Position numbers and translations under genes: made by a program. Shown here piece after piece: positions 26,299 through 34,676 of a stretch of 64,000 bases of DNA. A model generated the notes under the pieces. That model did no database searches and was not told the DNA's origin. It saw nothing but the letters and a program-made list of their open reading frames with translations. The first letter of the stretch is position 1, and every line of letters starts with the position of its first letter. Source of the stretch: Phytoactinopolyspora limicola (GTDB taxonomy: Bacteria > Actinomycetota > Actinomycetes > Jiangellales > Jiangellaceae); contig NZ_JAAOEN010000002.1 in assembly GCF_011320225.1 (NCBI RefSeq), positions 372,584-436,583 on the forward strand, in the 5' to 3' direction.

Positions 26299-26844
26299 TC
26301 ATAAGTAGGTCTTGCGCGGATACACGGCATGGGCGCCCGCGACCCGGTCGACGAACAGGAAGCCGTCGCAGTGGTCGATCTCATGCTGAAGGGCTCGTGC
26401 CTCGAAAGCATCGGTCTCGACGACGACCTCGGCGCCAGTACCGGGCAACTGGCCAGCCACGGTCAGCCGGCTGGCCCGCTTGACGTCGCCGGTGAGGTCG
26501 GGAACCGACATGCAGCCTTCACGGCCTTTCTCCTTCCGGGTGGCCTCGACCACCCGGGCGTTGCACAGGACGAAGGTGCCGTGGGTAGTCCGAGCCTTGG
26601 GGTGATCCGTGACGTCGACGCAGAAAATATGCCAGCCGACACCCACCTGGCACGCCGCCAGACCTACACACCCGGGTGATACCCGCATCGTGGCGACGAG
26701 GTCGGCAGCGAGCTGGAGCACAGCGGGGTCGGCGGGATCGACCTTCTCCGACGGCGCCGACAACACCGGGTCCGGCGCCCGCACCACCGGCCGGATCCGC
26801 CCCTCGACGCCGAGCTCATGTTCTGACCAGTCACGCACGTTCAC
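26299..26844 (-). CDS. def: peptide deformylase
   Basis: 181 residues. It removes the N-terminal formyl group from new proteins. All three motifs are present: GCVGLAACQ (residues 58-66), EGCMSVP with metal ligand Cys111, and QHEIDH (153-158) with the two His ligands and catalytic Glu. The start is a GTG at 26844 overlapping the stop of the upstream ACT-domain gene (GTGA), so the pair is translationally coupled. Confidence 0.95.
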   Translation of the reverse strand: MNVRDWSEHELGVEGRIRPVVRAPDPVLSAPSEKVDPADPAVLQLAADLVATMRVSPGCVGLAACQVGVGWHIFCVDVTDHPKARTTHGTFVLCNARVVEATRKEKGREGCMSVPDLTGDVKRASRLTVAGQLPGTGAEVVVETDAFEARALQHEIDHCDGFLFVDRVAGAHAVYPRKTYL

Positions 26845-27374
26845 AGGACGTCGGCCTCCTGCGGGCGGAAGGTCACGTCGACCCCCAACTCCCGGGCTAC
26901 CTCGTCGAGCCGACTGGTCAGATCGGCCTCATCAGCGCTGGCAGGAACGTCGACCTCGGCGACCACCAGGTAGAGCTGACCGGTCAGCCGAGTGGTGAGG
27001 TCGGTGATGTTACCTCCGTCGGCGGCTACCGCGCTGGTCACCGCTGACACGATGCCGGGGCGGTCTCCCCCGTGGACGGTGAGCACATACGGGCGCCCGG
27101 CCGGTGTGGCCAGCTCCTCGGTGGCCACCTCGCGGGCCGTGACCTGCAACGTTCCGTCCGCCGTGAGGCCGGCCAGTGCTTTCTCAGCCGCAGCGGCCGA
27201 GACGTCGCCCGCGCAGACCAGCATCATCGCGAAATGACCCCGTAACCGGGTCATAGTGGAGTCTTCGATGTTCACGCCGAGTTCGGCCAGCGCACCCGTG
27301 GCCTCGGCGATGATTCCGGGACGGTCGTGCCCGATGACGGTAATGGCGATGAGACTCACATACCTATTGAACAC
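26841..27374 (-). CDS. double ACT-domain protein, GcvR-like
   Basis: 177 residues with two ACT domains (AITVIGHDRPGIIAEATGAL and LTVHGGDRPGIVSAVTSAV). Proteins of this kind resemble GcvR, the glycine-cleavage repressor partner, and probably sense a small amino acid. No DNA-binding domain is present. It is coupled to def by a 4-bp overlap. The start is either the GTG at 27374 or a nearby GTG five codons later. Confidence 0.85.
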   Translation of the reverse strand: MFNRYVSLIAITVIGHDRPGIIAEATGALAELGVNIEDSTMTRLRGHFAMMLVCAGDVSAAAAEKALAGLTADGTLQVTAREVATEELATPAGRPYVLTVHGGDRPGIVSAVTSAVAADGGNITDLTTRLTGQLYLVVAEVDVPASADEADLTSRLDEVARELGVDVTFRPQEADVL

Positions 27375-27421
27375 GCCGCAGGACGATCACACCGATCGGG
27401 GTGCGCTGGGTGGCGTGCGGG

Positions 27422-28714
27422 TCAGCTCACCCGCACCATCGGCATCCCGGCGTAGCCATGTTTGTCCGGCCGCACGGCCAACACCTGATGGACGCCGATC
27501 CGGCCCGCGTCGAAAGACAACGCCGACCCTGTCATGTACAGCCGCCACACTCGGGCCCGGCCGGCCCCGGCGAGGGCCACAGCACGTTCCCAGTTGGCTT
27601 CCAGGTTGGCCACCCACGCCCGCAGCGTACGCGCGTAGTGTTCCCGGAGCCCATGCACGTCACGCACCTCAAGGCCGCCCGACTCCAGGTGGCGCACCAC
27701 GTCGCCCACCGGGATCAGCTCCCCATCGGGGAACACGTACGCGTCGATGAACGTCCTGCCCCGCCGTTGATCGGGGGTCGTCGCCGGGCGCTGCCGCGCT
27801 CGCACGATCTGATGGTTGAGCAGGCGACCTCCGGGCTTCAGCAGATCATGCAGCCGTTCGGCATAGTGCGGCCAGGTGCGTGAACCCAGATGTTCGGCCA
27901 TACCGACACTCGCGACGGCGTCGTACGGTCCGTCGTCGATGTCGCGCCAGTCCTGAACCCGGACCTCGGCCAGCCGCCCCAGTCCGGCGTCGGCGATCCG
28001 ACGCTGGGCGAGCTCCGCCTGCGCAGCCGACAACGTCACCCCGACGACGTCGACACCGTGCTCGCGGGCGGCGTGCAGGACGAGTGAGCCCCAGCCGCAG
28101 CCGATGTCGAGCAACCGCATCCCCGGCTCCAGGCCCAGCTTGCGGCAGATCAATTCGTGTTTGTCCCACTGGGCGTCCTCGAGGGTGGCCTCCGGCTGAT
28201 CCGGCCGCGCCCAGTAGGCACACGAGTAGGTCAGGGACGGGCCCAGGACCAGCTCGTAGAAGTCGTTGCCGACGTCGTAGTGATGGCTGATGGCGGCTCG
28301 ATCGCGACGCCGGGAGTGGCGGTCGCCGGCCAGCTCCACCTCGATGGCGGGCGGTTTCGGCGGCGGCCCGACAGCGCCGAGCAGAACCGCCGAACGCAGC
28401 GCCTCGGCGCGATCGGCAGCCGAAAGCCGCGGCCGCGAGTCCAGGTCGTCCAAGACACCATCCAGCCGGACCAACACACCTTCCAGGTCGCCATCGACGT
28501 CGATCTCGCCCGCGACCCAGGCGCGGGCGAGTCCGAGTTCGTCCGGCTGCCACAACACCCGGCGCAGCGCTCGCCGAGACCGCACCACTAGTACCGGGCC
28601 GTTGCGGGGCCCAGCGTGAGTTCCATCCCACGTGCGCAGCTGTACCGGCAGTTCCCGTCCGAGCACCCGCTCGACCAGGCCGGCGATCCGCGGCGCCGCC
28701 CCTGTGCCAGACAT
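27422..28714 (-). CDS. cyclopropane-fatty-acyl-phospholipid synthase family methyltransferase
   Basis: 430 residues. Substrate-side motif LGPSLTYSCAYW and SAM-binding motif DIGCGWGSLVLHAA are intact, followed by VGVTLSAAQ. The family methylates double bonds of phospholipid acyl chains, giving cyclopropane or branched fatty acids. Without a neighbouring reductase gene, 10-methyl fatty-acid formation cannot be claimed. The ATG at 28714 is preceded by GGAAGGACG; the reading frame upstream to 28762 looks non-coding. It lies 98 bp downstream of the NADH dehydrogenase gene on the same strand. Confidence 0.88.
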   Translation of the reverse strand: MSGTGAAPRIAGLVERVLGRELPVQLRTWDGTHAGPRNGPVLVVRSRRALRRVLWQPDELGLARAWVAGEIDVDGDLEGVLVRLDGVLDDLDSRPRLSAADRAEALRSAVLLGAVGPPPKPPAIEVELAGDRHSRRRDRAAISHHYDVGNDFYELVLGPSLTYSCAYWARPDQPEATLEDAQWDKHELICRKLGLEPGMRLLDIGCGWGSLVLHAAREHGVDVVGVTLSAAQAELAQRRIADAGLGRLAEVRVQDWRDIDDGPYDAVASVGMAEHLGSRTWPHYAERLHDLLKPGGRLLNHQIVRARQRPATTPDQRRGRTFIDAYVFPDGELIPVGDVVRHLESGGLEVRDVHGLREHYARTLRAWVANLEANWERAVALAGAGRARVWRLYMTGSALSFDAGRIGVHQVLAVRPDKHGYAGMPMVRVS

Positions 28715-28812
28715 CGTCCTTCCGTCCTCTCCTTCTGGGTGGTCCACCGTCGACAACCTCAACGCTGGTGGACCACCCTGTATGCCAGCATGACTCCCGT
28801 GCTGCCGCGGGC

Positions 28813-30141
28813 CTACGTCTTCGGGGTGGCTGCTCGCCGGAACTCCTCACGTGGCACCCGCATGCGGCCGAGGGATACCACCTCGCGACGGAAGAACCAC
28901 GCCATGGTCCAGTCGACGAGCACCCGCATCTTTCGGTTGAACGTCGGCATCTTGCTCATGTGATAGGTGCGGTGCATGAACCAGGCGGGGAAACCCTTGA
29001 CCTTGACGCCGTAGACGTGTGCCACACCGCGGTAGAGCCCCAAGCTGGCGACGGATCCGACGTACTTGTGACGGTATTCCTTGGGCTGCTGACCGTTGAG
29101 CGCGGCGACGATGTTCTTGGCCAGCAGCTTCGCCTGCCGTACCGCGTGCTGGGCGTTGGGAGCGCAGACCTCGCCGGGGTCGGCGGCGGTGAGATCGGGG
29201 ACCGCGGCGTTGTCGCCAGCCGCCCAGGCGTCGTCGTGCCCCACCACCCGCATGGTGGCGGCGCAGCTGACCCGGCCCCGTTCGTCGAGTGGGAGGTCGC
29301 TATCGGCCAAAACCGGGTTGGCCTTGACACCCGCGGTCCAGACGATGGTGTCGGCGTCGAACGGCTTACCTTTCGACAGCACGACGTGACCATCCACGCA
29401 GGACTCGAGGAACGTCTTGAGCCGTACCTCGATGCCGCGCTTGCTGAGTTCCTCGACGGTGTAGACACCCATTTCGTCGCCGACCTCGGGCAGGATACGG
29501 TCCGCGGCATCCACGAGCACCCAGCGCAGGTCTCGCTGCGAGATCTCCGGGTAGTACTTCCGGACCGCGTACTGCGTCAGATTCTCCAACTCGCCCAGGG
29601 CTTCGGCACCCGCGAAACCACCCCCCACGAACACAAAGGTCAGCGCCCGTCGCCGAGCGGCCTCATCAGTGGTGGATGCCGCGATGTCGAGCCGGTCCAG
29701 CACGTGGTTACGCAACGCGATGGCCTCTTCGACCTGCTTGAACCCGATACCGACGTCGGCGAGGCCGGGGATGGGCAGAGTGCGCGCGATGGACCCGAGG
29801 GCCACGACGAGGATGTCGTACGACAGCTCGTACGACGCGCCTTCCTCCGGCTCGATCCGCACCGTCTTCGCCTCGTGCGCGATCGATGTCACCCGCCCGG
29901 TGATCACCCGGCAGCCGCGGAGTACCCGGCGCAGCGGGACAACCACGTGCCGAGGTTCGAGTGCTCCGGCCGACGCCTCCGGCAGGAACGGTTGGTAGGT
30001 CATGTAGGAACGGGGGTCGACCACGGTCACCTGTGCTTGCCCTCGGCGGAGCCGGCGCCGCAAGCCAAGCGCTGTGTACATGCCGACGTAACCGCCGCCC
30101 ACGATCAGGATGTTTGGGACTCTGCCGCGTTTCTCGTTCAC
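28813..30141 (-). CDS. ndh: type II NADH dehydrogenase (NDH-2)
   Basis: 442 residues. Two Rossmann motifs are visible: VGGGYVGMYTALG near the N-terminus binds FAD, and FVFVGGGFAGAEALGELENL binds NADH. The C-terminal amphipathic stretch (FPAWFMHRTYHMSKMPTF) is the membrane anchor. It oxidises NADH and reduces menaquinone without pumping protons. The GTG at 30141, with GCGAGGG upstream, is preferred: the first in-frame start at 30246 lies inside the -10 box and next to a Rex operator, so it cannot be translated from that promoter. Confidence 0.9.
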   Translation of the reverse strand: MNEKRGRVPNILIVGGGYVGMYTALGLRRRLRRGQAQVTVVDPRSYMTYQPFLPEASAGALEPRHVVVPLRRVLRGCRVITGRVTSIAHEAKTVRIEPEEGASYELSYDILVVALGSIARTLPIPGLADVGIGFKQVEEAIALRNHVLDRLDIAASTTDEAARRRALTFVFVGGGFAGAEALGELENLTQYAVRKYYPEISQRDLRWVLVDAADRILPEVGDEMGVYTVEELSKRGIEVRLKTFLESCVDGHVVLSKGKPFDADTIVWTAGVKANPVLADSDLPLDERGRVSCAATMRVVGHDDAWAAGDNAAVPDLTAADPGEVCAPNAQHAVRQAKLLAKNIVAALNGQQPKEYRHKYVGSVASLGLYRGVAHVYGVKVKGFPAWFMHRTYHMSKMPTFNRKMRVLVDWTMAWFFRREVVSLGRMRVPREEFRRAATPKT

Positions 30142-30249
30142 GCTCAACCCTCGCCTCTCGTCGCGAGACTGGTCCGGCGCGTCGTTGTCACCGTCCCGGG
30201 CTCTATTCTCCCGGTGCACCGTCGTTTTTTCCCGATGCATGACCACCTT

Positions 30250-30281
30250 AACCAGCTTGTGAACACATTCACAAGCTGGTT
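30250..30281. promoter_or_regulatory. Rex (redox-sensing) operator before ndh
   Basis: A perfect dyad with 14-bp arms and loop CACA. Its core TTGTGAACACATTCACAA (30257-30274) matches the Streptomyces Rex consensus TGTGAAcgcnTTCACA. It covers the space between a TTGTGA -35-like and a TAAGGT -10-like element (30245-30250) reading toward ndh. Rex represses respiratory genes at low NADH/NAD+ ratio, and ndh is a known target class. Confidence 0.85.
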
Positions 30282-30341
30282 TCTCCGCGGCGTGTCAGAC
30301 CGGACACGTCGCACAAAAGCTGACGGGCCGGCGGGTAACGA

Positions 30342-31277
30342 CTATTGGCGGAGCTGATCGCGGGCATCGACGAGGAACTCCACGCCACGGCGCCAATCGT
30401 CGCCCACACCGGCCACCCCGGTGACGATCTCGTCGACCCCGACGTCGAGATACGCACCCAAGGCATCGACTACCTGCGCAACACTCTCCGCGGTCGGGAT
30501 CCGCGCGGCCTCGTCGGCCGTCATGAAGCCGTCCGCCACCAACCCCGCCGCCCGCTCGTCACGCGCCTTCCGTGCCGCGGGACCAACGCCGATGGTCACC
30601 TCCGGCGCGACGGTGACCCGCGGCATCGGCACCCCGAGCTCAGCGGTGATGTGCCGAAGGCGGTCAAGCTCTGGCCGTAACGTCTCCGCACCTCCGCTGC
30701 CGGCACCCCCGCCGAACCAACCACCGTGCCGGGCCGCCCGCACCAACGCGGCATCGGCGTTGCCGGCCACCCGCAACGGCGGCATGGGTGCGGCCGGCTG
30801 CAGCGCGATGGGCACACCACCACCGTCGGGGTCCACCTCGTCGCCAGCCACTAGCCGCGGCAGCGTATCGAGGGCGGCATCCAGCCACGCACCCCGGCGC
30901 TTCGTCGGTGCATGCACGGCGCGCCAGAATGGTTCCCCGTTGAAGCCGCCGATTCCCACACCTAGCACTAGGCGGTTGCCGGAGATGTACTGCACCGTCT
31001 GGATCTGGGTAGCGGTCCACGCGAGTTGCCGCAACGGCAGCGCGAGGATGCAGGTCCCCAGCCCGATCCGGCTCGTCGCACCCGCGGCGGCCGCGAGCAC
31101 CGTCATCACCTCGAGGGCCGGACGTTTGTCTCCGGTCACGACGTCCGGCACCCAGATCGCGTCGAGTCCGGCATCCTCGACGTCACGGGCTCGGGCAGGT
31201 ATGTCGTCGAGCGACGATACGTCGTCGCCGGGTTCGGCGATGGTGGTGAGTGCGATGCCAATGTGCGGGCCAGCCAT
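30342..31277 (-). CDS. LLM class flavin-dependent oxidoreductase
   Basis: 311 residues of the luciferase-like TIM barrel (MAGPHIGIALTTIAEPGDDV; VLGVGIGGFNGEPFW). Cofactor may be FMN or F420. It is the last gene on the strand of metQ-metN-metI, 105 bp after metI, so it may act on a sulfur compound imported by that system; this is inference. The ATG at 31277 has GGGAG upstream. Luciferase-like monooxygenases such as SsuD release sulfite from sulfonates, but this protein is not clearly SsuD. Confidence 0.82.
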   Translation of the reverse strand: MAGPHIGIALTTIAEPGDDVSSLDDIPARARDVEDAGLDAIWVPDVVTGDKRPALEVMTVLAAAAGATSRIGLGTCILALPLRQLAWTATQIQTVQYISGNRLVLGVGIGGFNGEPFWRAVHAPTKRRGAWLDAALDTLPRLVAGDEVDPDGGGVPIALQPAAPMPPLRVAGNADAALVRAARHGGWFGGGAGSGGAETLRPELDRLRHITAELGVPMPRVTVAPEVTIGVGPAARKARDERAAGLVADGFMTADEAARIPTAESVAQVVDALGAYLDVGVDEIVTGVAGVGDDWRRGVEFLVDARDQLRQ

Positions 31278-31382
31278 GGGTGTTCTCCCGTCGACACTGC
31301 GGATCAGGTTCAGGATCGACTCTCGAACATGAACCAAGGTTCACGTCAAGCGGCGCTCACCCAGACGTCCGTCGGCGGCCGG

Positions 31383-32045
31383 TCAGCGGTGCAGAGCCTT
31401 GCGCGCCAGCCAGTTTCCGAGCATCTGCGCCAGCTGAACGATCACGATGATCACGAGTACCGTGACGAACGTCACCTGCCAGTTGAACCGCTGGTAGCCG
31501 TAGACGATGGCGAAGTCACCGAGCCCACCGCCGCCGACGTAGCCCGCCAACGCCGACATGTCGATGATGCCGATCAGCAGGAAGGTGTACCCGAGGATCA
31601 GCGGCGCCAGCGCCTCCGGGATGAGCACGGTCAGGATGATCCGAAACCGCGACGCCCCCATGGCCCGGGCCGCCTCGATCACCCCGGGATCGGTCGCTAC
31701 CAGGTTCTGTTCGACGATCCGTGCGGTGACGAACGTGGCCATGATCGACATCGCGAAGATCACCGCATCGTTGCCGATCGTCGTCCCAATCGTGGCCAGC
31801 GTCAACGGCCCCACCGCGGTGATGAAGATGATGAACGGAATGGGCCGGACGATGTTGACCGCGACGTTGAGGATCGCGAACACGAACGCGTTCTCGAGGA
31901 GGTTCCCCTTCCGCGTCGCATACAACAACACCCCCAACACCAATCCGAGGAAGCCACCGACCAGCAGGGTCAGCGAGACCATGTACAGCGTCTCGCGGAT
32001 CGACTCCAGCAGGATCGGTGTCAGGGTCGACCAATCGCGGTTCAC
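31383..32045 (-). CDS. metI: methionine ABC transporter permease
   Basis: 220 residues with five hydrophobic helices and the coupling EAA-like loop EAARAMGASRFRIILTVLIP. It forms the channel of the D/L-methionine importer with MetN and MetQ. Its start overlaps the metN stop by 4 bp. Confidence 0.93.
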   Translation of the reverse strand: MNRDWSTLTPILLESIRETLYMVSLTLLVGGFLGLVLGVLLYATRKGNLLENAFVFAILNVAVNIVRPIPFIIFITAVGPLTLATIGTTIGNDAVIFAMSIMATFVTARIVEQNLVATDPGVIEAARAMGASRFRIILTVLIPEALAPLILGYTFLLIGIIDMSALAGYVGGGGLGDFAIVYGYQRFNWQVTFVTVLVIIVIVQLAQMLGNWLARKALHR

Positions 32046-33139
32046 GGCCCACCCCCGGCCCCGACGTCCCGCGCCGCCCCGACGTGTGCCGAGGCCAACG
32101 GGTCGTCCCCCAGCGGCTGCTCGCGGGTACCAAGGTCCTGCACGTCGGTGCTTCGGCGCAGATCCGCGATGAGAGCGTCGACGGCGGCTTGGTCGCCGTC
32201 GACCTCGATGGTCAGACTGCCGAACGGCCGCTCGTCGATCTCGGTGATACCACCGAACACGATGCTGCCGGCGACGCCGTGCTCGCGCAGCGCCGCCGTC
32301 ACATCCACACCCCGACCATCGTTTTCCCGCACCGCAACCGTGATCATCCGGCCGGGGTGTCGGTGCCGCAGCCGCTCCAGTGCGTCCGGGCTGGGCCGGT
32401 CGCGCAGCGTCGTCGAGATGAACCGTTGGGTGGCCCGTTCGCGTGGAGCGGCGAACACGTCGTAGACGGGACCGTGTTCGATCACCCGCCCCGCCTCCAT
32501 GACGGCCACCCGGTCGGCGATCGAGCGGACCACGTCCATCTCATGGGTGATGACGACGATGGTCACTCCGAGCTCCTGATTGACCCGTTTCAGCAGCGCC
32601 AAGACGTCCTGGGTGGTGTCCGGGTCGAGTGCGCTGGTGGCCTCGTCGGCGAGGAGGATCGCCGGTTGGGTGGCCAACGCCCGGGCGATCCCCACTCGCT
32701 GCTTCTGCCCACCGGACAGCTGACTCGGATACGCTCGCGCCTTGTCCGCCAAACCCACGAACTCCAGCAGCTCGGCGACACGTTCCTTGCGTCGCTCCTT
32801 GGACCAGCGGGCAACCTTCAGGGGATACGCCACGTTGCTGGCGACGGTGCGCGACTTCATCAGGTTGAACTGCTGGAACACCATCCCGATGCCGGCCCGC
32901 ACCTGCCTCAGCTCGGACTCACCGAGGGCGGTGATGTCTTGACCATCGACGACGACCTGCCCGGACGTGACCGTCTCGAGCGCGTTGACCAGCCGCACCA
33001 GGGTGCTCTTGCCGGCCCCGGAGTAGCCGATCACGCTGAAGATCTCGCCACGCTGGATGTCGAGCGTCACGGAGTCGACGGCACACACCGCGCCGGTGCC
33101 GCTGCCGAAGACCTTGGTCACGTCGCGGAAACTGATCAT
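32042..33139 (-). CDS. metN: methionine ABC transporter ATP-binding protein
   Basis: 365 residues. Walker A GYSGAGKST (38-46), signature LSGGQKQRVGIA and Walker B LLADEATSALD are intact. After the ATPase core, a C-terminal NIL domain (residues about 265-350) is the methionine-sensing regulatory module that inhibits transport when the cell is replete. It overlaps metQ and metI by 4 bp each, making one translationally coupled unit. Confidence 0.95.
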   Translation of the reverse strand: MISFRDVTKVFGSGTGAVCAVDSVTLDIQRGEIFSVIGYSGAGKSTLVRLVNALETVTSGQVVVDGQDITALGESELRQVRAGIGMVFQQFNLMKSRTVASNVAYPLKVARWSKERRKERVAELLEFVGLADKARAYPSQLSGGQKQRVGIARALATQPAILLADEATSALDPDTTQDVLALLKRVNQELGVTIVVITHEMDVVRSIADRVAVMEAGRVIEHGPVYDVFAAPRERATQRFISTTLRDRPSPDALERLRHRHPGRMITVAVRENDGRGVDVTAALREHGVAGSIVFGGITEIDERPFGSLTIEVDGDQAAVDALIADLRRSTDVQDLGTREQPLGDDPLASAHVGAARDVGAGGGP

Positions 33140-34026
33140 GGGTTGGTGAGGTCGCCTTCGATTTCGCCGAGGATCTCCCGCAGCTCGTCGGCTGGGTTGT
33201 CGACGAAGACCGCCGAGCCGCCGGACGACGCCGACGACGCAGCCAACACGTCCGCCGTGTGATACAGCTCGACGAGCCGCTGGAACGTCTCGTTATCCCG
33301 ATCCTGCGCACGTGCTGCCCAGACGTTGATGTAGGGGCGGGCGCCGGGGCTGTCCGCCTGGTCTTGATAGAGCGCGTCCGACGGGTCCAGGCCGGCATCG
33401 GTGACGAAGTCGTTGTTGATGATCGACGCGTCGACACTGTTCAGCGCGACGGCGGTCTGCTCAGCGGATACCGGCGTGACCGACACTCTGGACTCGTCCT
33501 CGACGATGTCCGACGGCAGCGACGTCGAGTTCCCGCCGTCTTCCAAGGTGATCAACCCAGCGTCCTGCAGAACGAGCAGCGCCCGCGCCTGGTTCGTCTC
33601 GTCGTTGGGGATGGCGACCTCGCCGCCTTCGGGGATGTCGTCGACCGAGTCGTGTTCCTTCGAGTACAGAGCCAGCGGGTAGATCGCCGTGGCGCCGATG
33701 GGAGTGAGGTCGTCGTTGTTGGCGACGTTGTAAGCGGCCAGGTACTGCAGGTGCTGGAACTGGTTGAGGTCCAGCTGGCCCTGGGAGAGAGCTGGGTTTG
33801 GCTGTGGGTAGTCGGTGAAGTTGATCAGCTCTACCTCGATGCCTTCGGACTCGGCGAGGTCGGTGAAGACCTTCCAGTAGTCGTCGCTGGCACCCACCAC
33901 GCCGATCTTGATGGCGTCGCCGTCCGTACCCGAGGCGACCGTGCCGTTGTCGTCGCCGCCGCAGGCCGCCAGGACGAGGGCGCCAGCTGCGAGCACACCG
34001 ACGAGCGTCGCGTTCTTTCCGATCAT
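33136..34026 (-). CDS. metQ: methionine-binding lipoprotein
   Basis: 296-residue NLPA-family substrate-binding protein. The signal peptide ends in lipobox LVLAAC (Cys22), so it is a membrane-anchored lipoprotein. Sequence blocks INFTDYPQPNPALSQGQLDL and NQFQHLQYL are typical of MetQ. The ATG at 34026 is preceded by GAAAGGA. A 200-nt leader upstream contains a Met/Cys-rich peptide and a strong hairpin, suggesting control by methionine or cysteine supply. Confidence 0.94.
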   Translation of the reverse strand: MIGKNATLVGVLAAGALVLAACGGDDNGTVASGTDGDAIKIGVVGASDDYWKVFTDLAESEGIEVELINFTDYPQPNPALSQGQLDLNQFQHLQYLAAYNVANNDDLTPIGATAIYPLALYSKEHDSVDDIPEGGEVAIPNDETNQARALLVLQDAGLITLEDGGNSTSLPSDIVEDESRVSVTPVSAEQTAVALNSVDASIINNDFVTDAGLDPSDALYQDQADSPGARPYINVWAARAQDRDNETFQRLVELYHTADVLAASSASSGGSAVFVDNPADELREILGEIEGDLTNP

Positions 34027-34052
34027 CAGGGTTGTCCTTTCACAGGGGAACG

Positions 34053-34082
34053 ACCGGCGCCCAGGGGTGTCCTGGCACCGGT
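34053..34082 (-). promoter_or_regulatory. leader hairpin before metQ
   Basis: ACCGGTGCCAGG pairs with CCTGGGCGCCGGT around ACACC, ending 27 nt before the metQ ATG. It could act as attenuator or translation-control element together with the leader peptide upstream. Confidence 0.55.
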
Positions 34083-34228
34083 GCGGGGAAGAGGGGAATC
34101 GGAATGACGGAAGGCCGACGGGCACGACGTCCGGCGAACCGGGACGGTCTAGCCGGGCATACCGCCGCGCCTAGAAGGTCACTCCGCGAGAGCTGAGCTC
34201 GAGCGCGACTGGCCGGCGACGAACGTCG

Positions 34229-34270
34229 TCAGGCGCAACAGCCGCGCATGCTCATCACACACATGGACAT
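34229..34270 (-). CDS. Met/Cys-rich leader peptide of the metQNI operon
   Basis: A 13-residue reading frame, MSMCVMSMRGCCA, ends in TGA 203 nt before metQ. It has four Met and three Cys, including a Cys-Cys pair, in 13 codons, far above chance in this GC-rich DNA. Actinobacteria are known to use Cys-rich upstream peptides to sense cysteine by ribosome stalling. A role in attenuation of the transporter is inferred; transcription across it is not proven. Confidence 0.55.
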   Translation of the reverse strand: MSMCVMSMRGCCA

Positions 34271-34282
34271 GCCACGACGATG

Positions 34283-34473
34283 CGCGGCAAGCATGGTCCG
34301 GTGTGTGTAGGCGAATTCGCGGGACATAACCACCATGGTCAGGCCTAGACCAGTGGGCGCAAAATCGACCACCAGAATTTCTCACATATTGGTCACATTA
34401 AGTCCACATGTCGAGATTGATCAGTGACCGGCGCCACATTGATAGCCGAGCGGGCCACGAACACACTCCCCCT
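34283..34473. other. divergent promoter space between metQ leader and TetR
   Basis: About 190 bp, AT-richer than its surroundings around 34370-34440. It should hold the metQNI promoter, but no hexamer pair is convincing. Confidence 0.4.
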
Positions 34474-34605
34474 TGCCCCGTGATCGTTGCCGGATTTCCG
34501 CCCCAACCTCGGGTGATCGAAGTCAAGATTGCGTCGCTATGGCGACACGAAACCGGCGACGATCACCGGGCAGGAGGGCAGGAATCCGGCAACGATCACG
34601 GGGCA
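34474..34605. repeat. compound nested TGATC palindrome D
   Basis: Outer arms of about 25 bp (TGCCCCGTGATCGTTGCCGG... and complement, one indel) enclose a second, imperfect palindrome at 34511-34569 centred on GTCGCTATGGCGAC. It reads as one element inserted inside another. This is the one copy not just after a gene; it lies between the divergent metQ leader and TetR gene. Confidence 0.8.
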
Positions 34606-34641
34606 GGGGGAGGCTGCACCGCGGCCACCCGAAGCCTATTC

Positions 34642-34672
34642 TTGACCAATCATTCCAATAACTCTAGAGTTA
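34642..34672 (+). promoter_or_regulatory. tetR promoter with palindromic operator
   Basis: TTGACC (34642-34647), a 17-bp spacer and TAGAGT (34665-34670) place the transcript start on the A of the ATG at 34677. A perfect palindrome, TAACTCTAGAGTTA (34659-34672), covers the -10 box, the expected place for TetR autorepression. Confidence 0.65.
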
Positions 34673-34676
34673 CCCC

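Noticed and set aside
28768-30357. 529-residue plus-strand frame opposite ndh
   Set aside because: Antisense to the NDH-2 gene, which has intact FAD and NADH motifs; the frame also crosses the Rex operator region.
34027-34280. SAM riboswitch before metQ
   Set aside because: No SAM-I, SAM-II or SAM-IV core pattern could be recognised in the leader; the leader-peptide explanation fits the sequence better.
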